A stretch of DNA of 9,875 nucleotides from JAENVU01 sp031422675 (lineage in GTDB: Bacteria > Actinomycetota > Acidimicrobiia > IMCC26256 > JAENVU01), in assembly GCA_031422675.1 (NCBI GenBank), contig JANPMG010000060.1:1-9875 (forward strand), written 5' to 3'. The notes under the pieces are model-generated. The model did no database searches. It was not told where the DNA came from and worked only from the letters and a program-made list of their open reading frames with translations. Position numbers and translations under genes: made by a program. Each line of letters starts with the position of its first letter. Within the stretch, counting starts at the first letter, position 1. Shown here piece after piece: positions 1-6,948 of this stretch.

Positions 1-1
1 G

Positions 2-307
2 ACGTGGGCACCGATCGACGCGCTTCCGTGGTTCACCTGGGGCGCGTGGATCATGATCCTCGTGACACCGGTGCAGTTCATCGGCGGCGCGGGGTTCTAC
101 AAGGGCGCGTTTGAGGACGGTGCCTTCCAGGAACTCGACGCCATGGTCACAGATCCGGTGTGTGCCATGAGCGTTCAGCCCGGCGACGGCACACCACACT
201 TCGAACACGTTGGCGCCAGGTACTGGTTCTGTTCCACCGCGTGCCGCGACGACTTCCGTACCCAGCCCAATCGGTATCTCACCAGCGGAACCAGTCATCT
301 GCCCTGA
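2..307 (+). CDS. C-terminal part of a membrane-segment plus YHS-domain protein (partial at left edge)
   Basis: The frame is open from base 2 to TGA 305-307, so the start lies outside the window. The first ~40 residues form a hydrophobic helix ending in TPVQFIGGAGFYKGAF, which resembles the helix of P1B heavy-metal ATPases with the usual wording TPVQF..G..FY.GA. Instead of the rest of an ATPase, a short linker leads to a YHS domain (DPVCAM...ARYWFCSTACRDDF...PNRYL). YHS domains are about 45-residue modules with a Cys pair thought to bind metal, common in copper and heavy-metal proteins. The conserved cysteines are present (DPVC and FCSTAC). The join may be a natural fusion or the scar of a deletion in an ATPase gene. 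A stand-alone YHS protein could start at ATG 143 (54 aa), but only a weak AGGA sits upstream, at a long spacing. The YHS call is firm; the ATPase link is inference. Confidence 0.7.
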   Translation, partial: TWAPIDALPWFTWGAWIMILVTPVQFIGGAGFYKGAFEDGAFQELDAMVTDPVCAMSVQPGDGTPHFEHVGARYWFCSTACRDDFRTQPNRYLTSGTSHLP

Positions 308-371
308 TCGAACGTCATCGAGGGGCGACGACCTTCAGTCGGTCGAACTCGCCAACACACCTGGTGCGCCG

Positions 372-389
372 ATCCACCCCGCGCGGGAT
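372..389 (-). terminator. Weak GC-rich hairpin between convergent genes
   Basis: A short dyad lies 8 bases beyond the stop of the small exported-protein gene on the minus strand. It contains the perfect palindrome CCCGCGCGGG (378-387), flanked by ATCC and GGAT. A second small stem, CGACC 329-333 with GGTCG 341-345, lies closer to the YHS gene stop. Neither has a T-tract, so termination is inferred only from position between convergent genes. Confidence 0.25.
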
Positions 390-396
390 GCTCGCG

Positions 397-600
397 CTAC
401 GACTCGCAACGCTCGCCGTCCCAGCCCACGAACCCGTGATGCATCCCGGGATTGTGAGCGCCACTGAATCCCATGGTTTGGGCGCAATTACGGACATGCC
501 GGCCGAAGTCCGCGCCGGTCGTTTGCGCCGACGCCGCGATCGGTACGAGGAAGGTGACCAGACCGACCGCCGTGGCTGCCGTCGTCAGGATTCGTTTCAC
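397..600 (-). CDS. Small exported protein with N-terminal signal peptide (unknown function)
   Basis: A 67-residue protein starting at GTG 600. AGGAAG lies 6 bases upstream of this codon, which is why this start was preferred to upstream in-frame codons. Residues 2-25 form a clean signal peptide: basic KR, a hydrophobic core, then an ASA/Q signal-peptidase I site around residues 23-26. The mature part is only about 42 residues, with GADFGRHVRNCAQTMGF followed by HNPGMHHGF. It has two cysteines (C39, C65) that could form a disulfide outside the cytoplasm. The motif style resembles small conserved actinobacterial secreted proteins, but no named family is recognised. It lies 67 bases downstream of the small membrane protein gene on the same strand, so co-transcription is likely. 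The His/Met/Cys content and the neighbouring YHS domain suggest metal handling, by inference only. Confidence 0.75.
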   Translation of the reverse strand: MKRILTTAATAVGLVTFLVPIAASAQTTGADFGRHVRNCAQTMGFSGAHNPGMHHGFVGWDGERCES

Positions 601-667
601 TGTGTGCTTCCTTTCATAGGCGCGGACCGGATGGCCCACTGTGGTGGCTGACAGTTCGACGGACGCG

Positions 668-856
668 CTAGGCGTGCCCGTCGCTTCCACCGCCGATGGC
701 TCGCATCATCATCGCCATCATCACGGTGCACATGACCGCCAGGAACAAGAACCCTGGGCTCACCGCGCCAGCCGCAACCAGCGCGACCGCGATCGCAAGC
801 ATCGGGATGCAGCAGAGCATCATCAGCCAACCATGACCGCCATGACCAGCCCGCAT
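668..856 (-). CDS. Small Met/Cys-rich membrane protein (unknown function)
   Basis: A 62-residue protein from ATG 856. It opens with a Gly/His-rich head (MRAGHGGHGW), then a hydrophobic helix starting LMMLCCIPMLAIAV, a short turn (AAGAVSPG), and a second helix with the Met cluster MCTVMMAMMM. Two membrane helices with a CC pair and many methionines are visible. Similar short CCIPM-type membrane proteins occur near copper and multicopper-oxidase genes in actinobacteria, which is recalled knowledge and not checked. The start is uncertain: ATG 901 would add 15 residues (77 aa), and neither start has a strong Shine-Dalgarno. The 856 start was chosen because it places the Gly/His head right at the N-terminus. 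It heads a probable two-gene unit with the exported protein at 397-600. Confidence 0.6.
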   Translation of the reverse strand: MRAGHGGHGWLMMLCCIPMLAIAVALVAAGAVSPGFLFLAVMCTVMMAMMMRAIGGGSDGHA

Positions 857-1319
857 GTGGTCGCCCGTGCGGCGTATCCCCTGCTCAGGCGACGGCTTCA
901 TGACTGTCCGCTCAGCGACGGTGCCCCGAGACCCGAGGCGACTCGCCCGATGCGTTCGAACGGTCTGACTTTGACGCTCGGCCGGACGAATGCAAATGCA
1001 GTGTTCGTGCGATTCATGACCACTCCTGTCGGCCAGGAACACTTCCTCTACGACAAACGGTAGTTGCATCGAGGCTGGCTGGATACGGTCCTGGGACTCC
1101 ACCTCACGGGACCTTTGGCCCTCGTGCGGCGAACGAAGGAGGCACCCCTGAACGCGGCGGCAATCGCCGGCAATGGTCGGACGCACCCGGACCGAAGTCC
1201 TCACGCGCCCACACGGAACGAGCACCATGACCCCCAACCACAGAGCCCATCTGTCACCTCGAACCCTGGCTCGGAGGCGCTAGCCGTCCGACCTTGGACC
1301 CGGCGTCAACACTCGTCGG
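857..1319. other. 463-bp stretch without a convincing gene
   Basis: Open frames cross this stretch on both strands, but their translations are Arg/Pro/Ser-rich, lack recognisable motifs and have no good ribosome site, so they look like shadows of high-GC sequence. The region separates the end of the winged-helix regulator gene from the start of the small membrane protein gene, both on the minus strand, and should contain the promoter of the latter. Its one clear structure is the dyad at 1027-1055, annotated separately. Confidence 0.5.
1027..1055. promoter_or_regulatory. Two-level dyad, candidate operator
   Basis: Inner arms AGGAA (1035-1039) and TTCCT (1043-1047), separated by CAC, and outer arms TGTCG (1027-1031) and CGACA (1051-1055) all share one centre at base 1041. 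That gives 20 paired bases with only short unpaired spacers. This is the shape expected of a site for a dimeric regulator. It lies about 170 bp upstream of the start of the small membrane protein gene. No matching regulator family is recognised, and the adjacent winged-helix regulator is only a candidate. Confidence 0.4.
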
Positions 1320-1712
1320 TCACTTCTTCGCGCGCGCGGCCGACTTCTTCGGTTTTGGCCGCGCAGCCTGCTTCCGAGCTGCCGACCGTTGCCGGTGCGG
1401 CGGCTCCTTGGACAGGACCGTCAGGAGTTCGCTCACCCAATGGTTTCGGTCCATCGGATGGCGCAGCGGTCGGTCGGTATGAAGCCGGTAACGGTTGCGG
1501 CGCCCGACTCGCTCCCGCTCGAGATACCCCGCCTCTTCCAGCTCCATCACGATGCGTTGGGTCGCTCGTTCAGTGATCCCCACCGAGACCGCAACATCGC
1601 GGAGACGGATCTCGGGATCGGCCACGATGCACATGAGCACGTGTGCGTGGTTGGTCAGGAACGTCCATTCGCCGGGCGCGGCGAGCGCGGCAGTCTTGAC
1701 ACGACTCGTCAT
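1320..1712 (-). CDS. Winged helix-turn-helix transcriptional regulator
   Basis: A 130-residue protein from ATG 1712. Residues ~12-85 form a winged-helix DNA-binding domain: WTFLTNHAHVLMCI, then LRDVAVSVGITERATQRIVMELEEAGYL (helix-turn-helix with recognition helix), then the wing RERVGRRNRYRLH. This layout is typical of short MarR/ArsR-like winged-helix proteins of actinobacteria; no ligand or metal site is visible. The last ~25 residues are very rich in Lys, Arg and Ala, a flexible basic tail that may strengthen DNA binding. There is no Shine-Dalgarno before ATG 1712. A TACGAT hexamer at 1724-1719 would put the transcript start at the ATG, so the mRNA may be leaderless. Upstream in-frame ATG 1727 would add five residues. 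The gene is divergent from dabB, so control of its own promoter and of dabBA is plausible but unproven. Confidence 0.85.
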   Translation of the reverse strand: MTSRVKTAALAAPGEWTFLTNHAHVLMCIVADPEIRLRDVAVSVGITERATQRIVMELEEAGYLERERVGRRNRYRLHTDRPLRHPMDRNHWVSELLTVLSKEPPHRQRSAARKQAARPKPKKSAARAKK

Positions 1713-1738
1713 GCACGAATCGTACATCGCATGCAGAG

Positions 1739-1760
1739 GGGGCGTTGTACATGACGCCCC
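1739..1760. promoter_or_regulatory. Inverted repeat in the regulator/dabB divergent region, candidate operator
   Basis: Perfect 7-bp arms GGGGCGT (1739-1745) and ACGCCCC (1754-1760) surround an 8-base centre containing the palindrome TGTACA. It lies 27-48 bp upstream of the regulator start, over the expected -35 region of that gene, and about 55 bp before the dabB -35 box. This is the usual place for an autoregulatory site of a divergently encoded regulator. An RNA hairpin is less likely, because the predicted start of the minus transcript lies past it. Confidence 0.45.
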
Positions 1761-1813
1761 AATCGTCACCAGGACGCACCGAAGCCACTCAGCCGGGTGA
1801 CGACTTCGAGAAC

Positions 1814-1843
1814 TTGACATACGAATCTGAATTCCGTTATTTT
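1814..1843 (+). promoter_or_regulatory. Promoter of the dabBA operon
   Basis: Perfect -35 box TTGACA (1814-1819), an 18-base spacer, and -10 box TATTTT (1838-1843, 4 of 6 consensus). A start 7-8 bases after the -10 falls at base 1850-1851, which is the ATG of dabB. No Shine-Dalgarno precedes that ATG, so a leaderless transcript fits all three observations. Confidence 0.6.
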
Positions 1844-1850
1844 GCTACGC

Positions 1851-3419
1851 ATGTTGTCCGAACCTCTTGACGCCGTTCTCTTGGTCGCGCTGGTCGTCGC
1901 CCCGGCCGCGATGGCCGTCGCCCGTCTCGGCGGGACCACTCCTGCGGCCAGGGCCCGCCGCTCAGCCGCGGTCCTGACCATCGGCGCGTTCACCGCGCTC
2001 GGGCTGGAGGCCGACGCGCTCGCCGGTACCCCGACCGCGATCCCGGGTTTCGCGGTCACGACGTTCTCCGGTCTCGTCCTCGTCCTCGTACTGGGAATGG
2101 GCGCGACCGTGATGGGCTTCGCCTCCCGGAGTCTGCGCGACGAGCCGTATCAGGAGCGTTTCGCCGTGATCGGTGCCGGTCTGGTCGGCACGGGCGCAGT
2201 GCTTGCGCTGACGACGAACCTGCTCCTGCTCGCGGCGGCCTGGGTGGCGACCAGTCTCCTGACCGTCGCGCTGATCCGTACCGGCCCCAAGACCGGATGC
2301 GATGCACGCTCGGTGCGGTCCCGTCGCGCGTTCGCGCTCGGCGACATCATGCTCGTCACTGCATTGTTGGGGCTCGCGGCCACGACCGGCGACACATCGA
2401 TTGCCGGCATTGGATCTGCACCCGGTCCGGTACTGGGCGGCGCCGGAATCCTGTTGGTGCTGGCCGCAGCCACTCGGTCCGCTGCGGGGCCGTTCGTCCG
2501 CTGGCTGCCCGACAGCCTGGGCGCACCGACGCCATCGTCGGCCCTGTTGCACGCGGGCATCGTCAACGCCGGCGCCGTGCTGATGATCAAGCTGACGCCA
2601 GCGGTCGCGGGCACCGTTCCCGGCGCAACCACCGCACTATTGATCGGCGGGATCACCTGCGTTTTCGCCGAAGCCGCAATGCTCACCCGCCCCGACATCA
2701 AGGGGCGACTCGCCTGGTCGACGATCGCACAGATGGCCTTCACGATGATGCTGTGCGGGCTCGGCCTCACGCTCGCCGCCGCGCTACATCTTGTGGCCCA
2801 CGGCCTCTACAAAGGCGCCCTGTTCCTCGGTTCCGGCACTGCGGTACGCGGGCTCGTGCGCCAACGCCGCGCGCCACCGGGCATCGATCGAACCGTCGCG
2901 ATACGACGATGGATCACTGTGGGCTCGTTCACGACAGTCGGCGTGACGATGCTCGCGACCGGTCGGCTGGCCGGCGTTGACGCCAACGCGAATCTGGTCG
3001 TACCCGTCGGGCTGGCCTGGGTCGCCGCCAGCTGTGCCACCGCCGCGTGGCTCGAGCGGGCCGGGACCATCGGTCAACGGCTGGTCGCGATCCTCACGGT
3101 CTCCGGGTTGGCGTCGCTGTTCCTGCTTTTCACCGCCTCGCTCGAGCGCGGAGTCGCCTCCTCGATCAAGACCGCCGACGTTGCGTTGTCGGTCTTCTGG
3201 GTACTGCCCGTACTGGTCGGGCTGGTTTTGGTGGCGCTCACTCGCTCTCCGTCGCGGCGGAGCGGCCCCGCATTGGCTCGCGCGTGGTCGATCGCACGCA
3301 ATGCCGGGCGGCCCACCGCCCCCAAGCCCGCCACGGTGACCGGCCGGATCACGTGGCCACCCGTGCCTCCGCTGAGCCCGGAAGTGGAACCGACGCTCAA
3401 ACAGCTCACGGAGGCATGA
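1851..3419 (+). CDS. dabB: DabB-like, NuoL-related membrane subunit of a dissolved inorganic carbon transporter
   Basis: A 522-residue polytopic membrane protein of the complex I NuoL/MrpA-type proton-conducting family (Proton_antipo_M). Signature stretches are WLPDSLGAPTPSSALLHAGI (~residues 217-236, the canonical WLP..M.APTPVSALLHA motif), DIKGRLAWSTIAQMAF (~283-298, compare DIK..LAYSTISQ) and HLVAHGLYKGALFLGSG (~313-329). More than ten hydrophobic segments are visible. Next to a DabA gene, such a protein is DabB, proposed to couple cation flow to CO2 hydration/bicarbonate accumulation by DabA. ATG 1851 was chosen over TTG 1842 because a promoter places transcription start at 1851. The C-terminus carries a Pro-rich cytoplasmic tail (~30 residues). 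The gene ends 3 bases before dabA, so one operon is clear. A bona fide complex I subunit is unlikely because no other nuo gene is present. Confidence 0.88.
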   Translation: MLSEPLDAVLLVALVVAPAAMAVARLGGTTPAARARRSAAVLTIGAFTALGLEADALAGTPTAIPGFAVTTFSGLVLVLVLGMGATVMGFASRSLRDEPYQERFAVIGAGLVGTGAVLALTTNLLLLAAAWVATSLLTVALIRTGPKTGCDARSVRSRRAFALGDIMLVTALLGLAATTGDTSIAGIGSAPGPVLGGAGILLVLAAATRSAAGPFVRWLPDSLGAPTPSSALLHAGIVNAGAVLMIKLTPAVAGTVPGATTALLIGGITCVFAEAAMLTRPDIKGRLAWSTIAQMAFTMMLCGLGLTLAAALHLVAHGLYKGALFLGSGTAVRGLVRQRRAPPGIDRTVAIRRWITVGSFTTVGVTMLATGRLAGVDANANLVVPVGLAWVAASCATAAWLERAGTIGQRLVAILTVSGLASLFLLFTASLERGVASSIKTADVALSVFWVLPVLVGLVLVALTRSPSRRSGPALARAWSIARNAGRPTAPKPATVTGRITWPPVPPLSPEVEPTLKQLTEA

Positions 3420-3422
3420 CGA

Positions 3423-5900
3423 ATGAAACGCGATGACCTGATCCGCATCCGCGACGACGTCGCCCACGCCACCACCGTCGTCGCCCCGAGTTGGCCGCTC
3501 TCCTCGACGATCGCCGTGAATCCGCTCTCGGGATTCGAGGATCACCCGTTCGAATCCGCGGTGAGTGAGGGCCGGGCACGCTTCGGTGCGCGTGGCCACC
3601 TCACGCTCACCGAGTTTCGTGAACAGTTTCATGCCGGCCGGATGCGGCGGGACGATCTCGTCGCGGCGCTGGTCCGTCGAATCCCTGATCTCTCGGAACC
3701 ACAGATCGACGTGCTCCTCATCGATCTCGTGCACGGAGGCGACGAAGCGGAGCCCGTCCGCGTCCAGATCACTCTGGTCGAGCGCTTCGACCGAGATCAC
3801 GGCACCGACCTGCGCGCGCAGCTCGACCTGGCGGTCTCCGACTGGTGCGCCGAGTGGTCGGTGCGAGCCGAACCCGGGGATCTCTGGACATCGTGGTGGA
3901 CCGAGGAGCGGGAAGCCGGCGGGTTCCCTCGGGATCCGGCCGCGGCTCTCCTCGAGGGACTGGCGCGCCTCGGTGTCCCCGAATCGGACCATCGCAACTA
4001 TCTCGAGCGACACCTCGCTGCGCTGTCCGGGTGGGCGGCCCATCTCCGCTGGCGCCAAGAACGATTCGGCGGCGACATCATGCTCGGGCATCTCGCGCGG
4101 TGCGTCACGCTCGAGACCCGCCTGCTCGACGGGGTGGGTTCGTACCAGTCCGGCACCGACCCGGCCCCGCCCGCGCCGACTACGAAGGCACGCGTCGAAG
4201 CCGTGGCGCGCCACGTCGGCGAGCATGCGGATCGTGCCCACGTCACTGCCACTCTCGCGCTCCTCTCCGACTCCGAGCGCGCGATGGTCTGGCTCGATGC
4301 CTACGAGTGGGCGGTGCGCGACCCGTTCCTTCGATCCCTGGTGCGACTCGCCGCGCCGGATCTCGACGCACATGAACCGCATCGGCCGGTCGACGCACAA
4401 GTGGTCTGCTGTATCGACGTTCGATCCGAAGGGCTCCGACGGCACCTCGAGGCCGTGGGCGCGTATGAGACTTGCGGCTACGCCGGGTTCTTCGGGCTGG
4501 CCGCACGCATGGAGCCGATCACGGGCGGCGTAGCCACCGAGCAGTACCCCGTGCTCTTGCAGGCCGCCACGACACTGCGTGAGGTGGCGGTCGAGGGGCA
4601 TCATCGCGACGCTGCCCACCTGGTGGAACAGCAGCGCGTTGCGGCCGGCCTCGACGACGCGTGGCGGGCGGCGAAGTACCACCCGATCGCACCACTCGCG
4701 CTCGCCGAGGGGGCCGGTTGGCTGGCCGGTCCGGTCGCTGCGATACGGACGCTGATGCCCCGGATGTCCGCCACGGTCGCTGACCGGCTCCCCGGGGGGT
4801 GGACGTCAAACGCCCCCACGACCTACGACCGTCGCGATCTCGATATCGCAACGCAGGCGGCGACGGTCGCCGCGATCATCGGGCTGGGGCTCGGGCAACG
4901 CATGGCGCCGATGGTCGTCCTCTGCGGCCACCACGCACGGGTCGACAACAACCCGCTGGAGTCCGGCCTGGCCTGTGGTGCGTGTGGCGGCAATGGCGGC
5001 GCGCCCAACGCCCGGGCGGTGGCGGCCATGGCCAACGACCCAGCGGTTCGCGCCACTCTCGCCGCCAATGGCACGACAATCCCCGAGGCCACCTGGTTCA
5101 TACCCGCGGTGCACGACACGACGACCGACCGGGTACGGCTCCTCGACCTCGACCGAGTGCCCTCTACTCATTCCGATCTGCTCGATCAGTTGCAACGGGA
5201 TCTCGGTCGCGCCGGCGATAGAGCAGCCCTCGAGCGAGCCTTCACGTTGCCCGATAGCGGGAACCTCACGTCACTCGAGTCGCAATCTCCCCGTCGTCTC
5301 CTCGATCGGACCCGCGCACGGGGACGCGACTGGGCTGAGCCGGTGGCCGAGCTCGGGCTGGCCGGAAACATGGCGTTCGTGGTCGGGCCCCGGTCGATGA
5401 CCGAGGGACTCGACCTCGCTCGGCGGGTCTTCCTTCACTCCTACGAAGCAGCCGGCGACCGCGACGGTTCGGTCCTGGCCGGCATCCTGACTGCGCCCCT
5501 GGTCGTGGCGCAGTGGATCAACGCGCAGTACTACTTCTCCACCACCGACCCTGATCTCTTCGGCGCCGGCACGAAGGCGGTCCACAACATCCTGGGCGAC
5601 GTCGGGCTGCTGAGCGGACCGAGCGGTGATCTGCGGCGCGGGCTCCCGCTGCAGTCGGTACGCGCCGGCTCGCGCCTCCTCCACGAACCGGTGCGCCTCC
5701 TTGCGGTCGTACAAGGAAACCTCGAGCACATCGACGCCGCGATCACCGGATCGATCACGCTGGCCCGGCTCGTCGCCAACGAGTGGATCTCGCTCGTCGC
5801 CCGCACCGACCCCCGATCTCCCTGGCAGCGCCGGACCGGCTCCGGGTGGGCCACCCACTCGACCAGTCTTCCGACCCACGGCGCAGACTTGGCCTCGTGA
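3423..5900 (+). CDS. dabA: DabA-like (DUF2309/UPF0753) zinc subunit of a dissolved inorganic carbon transporter
   Basis: An 825-residue soluble protein, about the usual DabA length (~800-850). DabA contains a beta-carbonic-anhydrase-like zinc site and, with DabB, performs one-way, energy-coupled CO2 hydration that loads the cell with bicarbonate. Putative zinc ligands are C330 and D332 in VVCCIDVRSE, H503 in CGHHARVDNNP, and C518 in ACGACGGNGG. Their spacings (173 and 15 residues) agree with the ligands recalled for the Halothiobacillus protein (C351, D353, H524, C539). A small deviation is GHHA where most homologues have GHGS. ATG 3423 follows GGAGG (3410-3414) by 8 bases, within the end of dabB, so the two are translated from one message. 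No rubisco or carboxysome gene is in view; the system may feed anaplerotic carboxylation or pH/CO2 homeostasis. Confidence 0.92.
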   Translation: MKRDDLIRIRDDVAHATTVVAPSWPLSSTIAVNPLSGFEDHPFESAVSEGRARFGARGHLTLTEFREQFHAGRMRRDDLVAALVRRIPDLSEPQIDVLLIDLVHGGDEAEPVRVQITLVERFDRDHGTDLRAQLDLAVSDWCAEWSVRAEPGDLWTSWWTEEREAGGFPRDPAAALLEGLARLGVPESDHRNYLERHLAALSGWAAHLRWRQERFGGDIMLGHLARCVTLETRLLDGVGSYQSGTDPAPPAPTTKARVEAVARHVGEHADRAHVTATLALLSDSERAMVWLDAYEWAVRDPFLRSLVRLAAPDLDAHEPHRPVDAQVVCCIDVRSEGLRRHLEAVGAYETCGYAGFFGLAARMEPITGGVATEQYPVLLQAATTLREVAVEGHHRDAAHLVEQQRVAAGLDDAWRAAKYHPIAPLALAEGAGWLAGPVAAIRTLMPRMSATVADRLPGGWTSNAPTTYDRRDLDIATQAATVAAIIGLGLGQRMAPMVVLCGHHARVDNNPLESGLACGACGGNGGAPNARAVAAMANDPAVRATLAANGTTIPEATWFIPAVHDTTTDRVRLLDLDRVPSTHSDLLDQLQRDLGRAGDRAALERAFTLPDSGNLTSLESQSPRRLLDRTRARGRDWAEPVAELGLAGNMAFVVGPRSMTEGLDLARRVFLHSYEAAGDRDGSVLAGILTAPLVVAQWINAQYYFSTTDPDLFGAGTKAVHNILGDVGLLSGPSGDLRRGLPLQSVRAGSRLLHEPVRLLAVVQGNLEHIDAAITGSITLARLVANEWISLVARTDPRSPWQRRTGSGWATHSTSLPTHGADLAS

Positions 5901-5902
5901 AC

Positions 5903-5927
5903 GCACCTCTGCAAGCAGCCGAGGTGC
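5903..5927. terminator. Hairpin between convergent dabA and terC-like genes
   Basis: Perfect 7-bp arms GCACCTC (5903-5909) and GAGGTGC (5921-5927) with an 11-base loop fill the 45-bp gap between the two convergent stop codons. No T-run follows on either strand, as is common in high-GC actinobacteria. A bidirectional terminator is inferred from position and symmetry. Confidence 0.5.
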
Positions 5928-5945
5928 CGAGCCCCGAATCGGATG

Positions 5946-6920
5946 TCACGTGTCGGCGAGCGGTTGCTCCTCCGCGGGGCGAGCACCGGAGCTCACCGAC
6001 GCCACCAGCGTCACGACGACGACGCCGAGCACCATCGACACCGTGGCCGCCGGAACCGAGACCACCGTCGAAGCAATGAGCTCCAGTGCCCAGAGCGCCA
6101 GCACGATCGCAAGCCCCGTCTTGAGCCGCTCGACCCGCACCACGATGCTGCCGACCAGAAAGAAGAGCCCCCGGAAGCCGAGAACCGCGAACGCCGACGA
6201 CGAGAACACGAGGAACGGGTCCTTCACCGTCGTCGTCGCGAACGTCACGCCGAACGCGAACAGCAGGTCCGCCGCGGTGATGACCATCACGACCGCAACG
6301 AGGGGGGTCACCGCCACGCCGCGGGCCCGGGGAACCAGGAGCCGAGCACCCGAGAACCCGTGACTGCTCGGAAACACCCGCTCGACGATCCGCAACAGCC
6401 AGTGGTGCTCGAGGTCCGGCTGGTGGCGGCGCGTCGTCCACAGCTCGAAGGCGATGGCAAGAAACAGTCCCGCCGCGATGATTCGCACCACGACGCTGCC
6501 GTCGGGAAGCACGACGGCGAGTCCGGTGGCGACCCCTCGGAGCAGCACCGCCGTGACCGCCGCCCAGAGCAACGCCCGGTGCCGCGCCGGGCCCGGAACT
6601 TGCCACGATCGCAGCACCAGCGCCACCACGAGCACGTTGTCGAGCGCGAGTGCCTTTTCAAGGGTGTAGCCGAGCAGATACTTCTGTGCCGCCGCGCCGT
6701 TGAACACGAATCCGACGATGACGGCGAAACCGAGTCCGAGAACCACCCAGGATGCGCTCCAGGCTGCCGCTTTGGCGGTCGACACGTGATCGGCTCGCCC
6801 ATGGAACACGACCAAGTCAAGCGCCAGCAGCGCCGCCAGCAGCAGGATGAAACCGATCCAGATTCCGAGCGAGACGTCGAGACTCGCAGCTGCGATGACT
6901 CCCGGGCGATCCGTCAGCAC
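5946..6920 (-). CDS. TerC/Alx family integral membrane protein
   Basis: A 324-residue protein from GTG 6920, matching the usual Alx length. About eight or nine hydrophobic helices are visible. TerC landmarks are LDLVVFHG near residue 35, GYTLEKALALDNVLVVALV (~85-103, compare GYLIEKSLSVDN) and ITAADLLFAFGVTFA followed by DPFLVFSSSAFAVLGFRGLFFLVG. TerC/Alx proteins are implicated in manganese export, metallation of exported proteins, tellurite resistance and alkaline response. One departure stands out: the second conserved acidic residue of the usual D.VFAVDSIPA motif is replaced (ADLLFAFGVTFA), leaving only the first Asp. A -10 box TATTAT ends 6 bases before the GTG, so the message appears leaderless, with no room for a riboswitch. 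The yybP-ykoY-like elements beside it are on the other strand and cannot serve it. Confidence 0.88.
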   Translation of the reverse strand: MLTDRPGVIAAASLDVSLGIWIGFILLLAALLALDLVVFHGRADHVSTAKAAAWSASWVVLGLGFAVIVGFVFNGAAAQKYLLGYTLEKALALDNVLVVALVLRSWQVPGPARHRALLWAAVTAVLLRGVATGLAVVLPDGSVVVRIIAAGLFLAIAFELWTTRRHQPDLEHHWLLRIVERVFPSSHGFSGARLLVPRARGVAVTPLVAVVMVITAADLLFAFGVTFATTTVKDPFLVFSSSAFAVLGFRGLFFLVGSIVVRVERLKTGLAIVLALWALELIASTVVSVPAATVSMVLGVVVVTLVASVSSGARPAEEQPLADT

Positions 6921-6926
6921 TGCTCG

Positions 6927-6932
6927 ATAATA
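6927..6932 (-). promoter_or_regulatory. -10 box of the terC-like gene (leaderless)
   Basis: TATTAT read on the minus strand (6932 to 6927) matches five of six consensus bases. Seven bases downstream is base 6920, the G of the GTG start, and no Shine-Dalgarno precedes it. The -35 region at normal spacing (GAATGG/CGAATG) is poor, so an activator or a relaxed promoter is possible. Confidence 0.5.
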
Positions 6933-6948
6933 GCGAACACCCGCTATT
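6929..6948. promoter_or_regulatory. Inverted repeat over the terC-like promoter, candidate operator
   Basis: Perfect 7-bp arms AATAGCG (6929-6935) and CGCTATT (6942-6948) are separated by six bases. The left arm overlaps the -10 box of the terC-like gene. The right arm overlaps the possible -35 box of the rightward transcript towards the riboswitches. A dimeric repressor here could act on both directions. It does not match the IdeR/DtxR box known to me, and the regulator is unidentified. Confidence 0.5.

Noticed and set aside
641..1063. His-rich plus-strand frame (HHHRHHHGAH) resembling a metal-binding protein
   Set aside because: It is the antisense of the Met-rich membrane protein gene; the His run mirrors its ATG/Met codons.
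668..1237. Full 189-codon minus frame as one long gene
   Set aside because: Only the last ~62 residues show protein-like character; the upstream part is low-complexity Arg/Ser and crosses the dyad at 1041.
1842..1850. TTG 1842 as dabB start
   Set aside because: It overlaps the -10 box and lies upstream of the predicted transcript start; ATG 1851 fits.
2784..4682. 632-codon open frame on the minus strand opposite dabB and dabA
   Set aside because: The translation has no recognisable domain and lies opposite two strongly conserved genes; it is a high-GC shadow frame.
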